Assembly: GCA_910584955.1 (NCBI GenBank)
Contig: CAJUDC010000056.1
Coordinates: forward strand, 1 to 14,880
DNA from: an uncultured Paraprevotella sp.
Lineage (GTDB): Bacteria > Bacteroidota > Bacteroidia > Bacteroidales > Bacteroidaceae
Length of the DNA stretch: 14,880 nt
Direction of reading: 5' to 3'
The translations under genes and the position numbers were made by a program. Of the stretch, positions 14,499 through 14,880 are shown piece by piece. Numbering within the stretch: the first letter of the stretch is position 1; each line of letters begins with the position of its first letter. A model generated the notes under the pieces. The model was not told where the DNA came from and ran no database searches. It saw nothing but the letters and a program-made list of their open reading frames with translations.

Positions 14499-14690
14499 TC
14501 TCTTAATAAGAGATGACGCTAGGATGTCGTAAAATAATGTATTTTATTTATTATAAACAAATAAAAACATATTTATTTCGATTCTACATGTTGCTTTTGT
14601 TGCTGTTAATCAGCAAAAAGTCAACAAACAGACTATTTTGTCATTTCATATATAACAAATTATGCTCTAGCGTCATCTCTTATTAAGAGA
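14499..14690. repeat. 192-bp AT-rich element with perfect 24-bp terminal inverted repeats
   Basis: The left arm 14499-14522 (starts TCTCTTAATAAGAGATGACG, ends CTAG) and right arm 14667-14690 are exact reverse complements, enclosing 144 bases of very AT-rich DNA. The outer 15 bases of each arm are themselves nearly palindromic (TCTCTT-AAT-AAGAGA), like a recombinase dimer site. The interior holds an imperfect hairpin around the TTAAT at 14607-14611 (TTGCTG left, CAGCAA right). No coding frame is present, and no target-site duplication is seen at the outer edges. Size and repeat length fit either a Bacteroides-type invertible promoter segment or a small non-autonomous transposon (MITE). The arms lack the ARACGTWCGT core I recall for B. 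fragilis Mpi sites. Confidence 0.7.
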
Positions 14691-14880
14691 GGGACGGAAA
14701 AACGAAGTCGTGAGATTCGGATGGGAGGAGAAACGACGCCATGATTTTACTTGTTGATAAAGTTCACGGCGGATGATAAGCATGATAATTAACCCGAAAA
14801 TAAACCTTAAAGAACTAAGATTATGAAACCTTAAATTCGCAGCTTAATTACTTGTTATAAATGCAAGTCCTTGACAAACA
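14691..14880. other. AT-rich leader region, no gene seen
   Basis: No supported frame; the ATG at 14823 meets a stop after three codons. AAACCTTAAA occurs twice, at 14802-14811 and 14826-14835, 24 bases apart. ACTTG/CAAGT (about 14851-14869) forms a small inverted repeat. It probably belongs to the upstream region of a gene beyond the window. Confidence 0.4.

Noticed and set aside
14499..14690. Mpi-type invertible promoter of B. fragilis capsule loci
   Set aside because: The ARACGTWCGT core that I recall for those sites is not in the arms, so if the segment inverts it uses another recombinase.

Overview
The window looks like chromosomal DNA from a gut-type Bacteroidales (Bacteroidota). Three things point there. 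Promoter-like TAnnTTTG boxes stand in place of sigma70 -10 boxes, and most starts lack a Shine-Dalgarno sequence. Protein families such as a 640-residue PurF-like enzyme and a secreted beta-helix polysaccharide hydrolase fit the group. The gene order cysC-cysD-cysN-sulfotransferase matches the steroid sulfonation cluster of Bacteroides thetaiotaomicron (BT0413-BT0416). Coding DNA is GC-rich by eye and the last ~500 bases are AT-rich. I cannot fix the genus.

Layout: (1) 1-1750 holds one secreted right-handed beta-helix glycoside hydrolase (GH28/GH49-like), with its own candidate promoter and a very strong intrinsic terminator. (2) 1749-2190 is a GC-rich intergenic stretch without a convincing gene. 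It ends in a second terminator-like hairpin, a 16-bp palindrome and a promoter. (3) 2232-14170 is a tight run of eight plus-strand genes with junctions from a 1-nt overlap to 31 nt: purF-like, carA, carB, a SLC13-type anion permease, cysC, cysD, cysN and a sulfotransferase. (4) 14171-14880 is non-coding. It holds four copies of a 10-bp motif at an exact 22-bp period (tandem terminator-like hairpins), then a 192-bp AT-rich element bounded by perfect 24-bp inverted repeats (invertible segment or MITE-like), then an AT-rich leader for whatever lies to the right.

How it works together: the first three operon genes serve nucleotide and arginine precursor supply (PRPP amidotransferase family; carbamoyl phosphate from glutamine). 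The last five form a self-contained sulfonation module. The permease probably brings in sulfate, CysD/CysN make APS, CysC makes PAPS, and the sulfotransferase moves the sulfonate to an acceptor. No PAPS reductase, sulfite reductase or PAP phosphatase is present, so the module is built to make sulfate esters rather than cysteine. By homology in gene order the acceptor may be a sterol, but the sequence alone does not prove the substrate.

The most notable points are the steroid-sulfonation-type module placed directly behind carAB, a carbamoyl phosphate synthetase that resembles animal CAD/CPS1 more than E. coli CarAB, the divergent PurF-like enzyme, and the two repeat structures after the operon.
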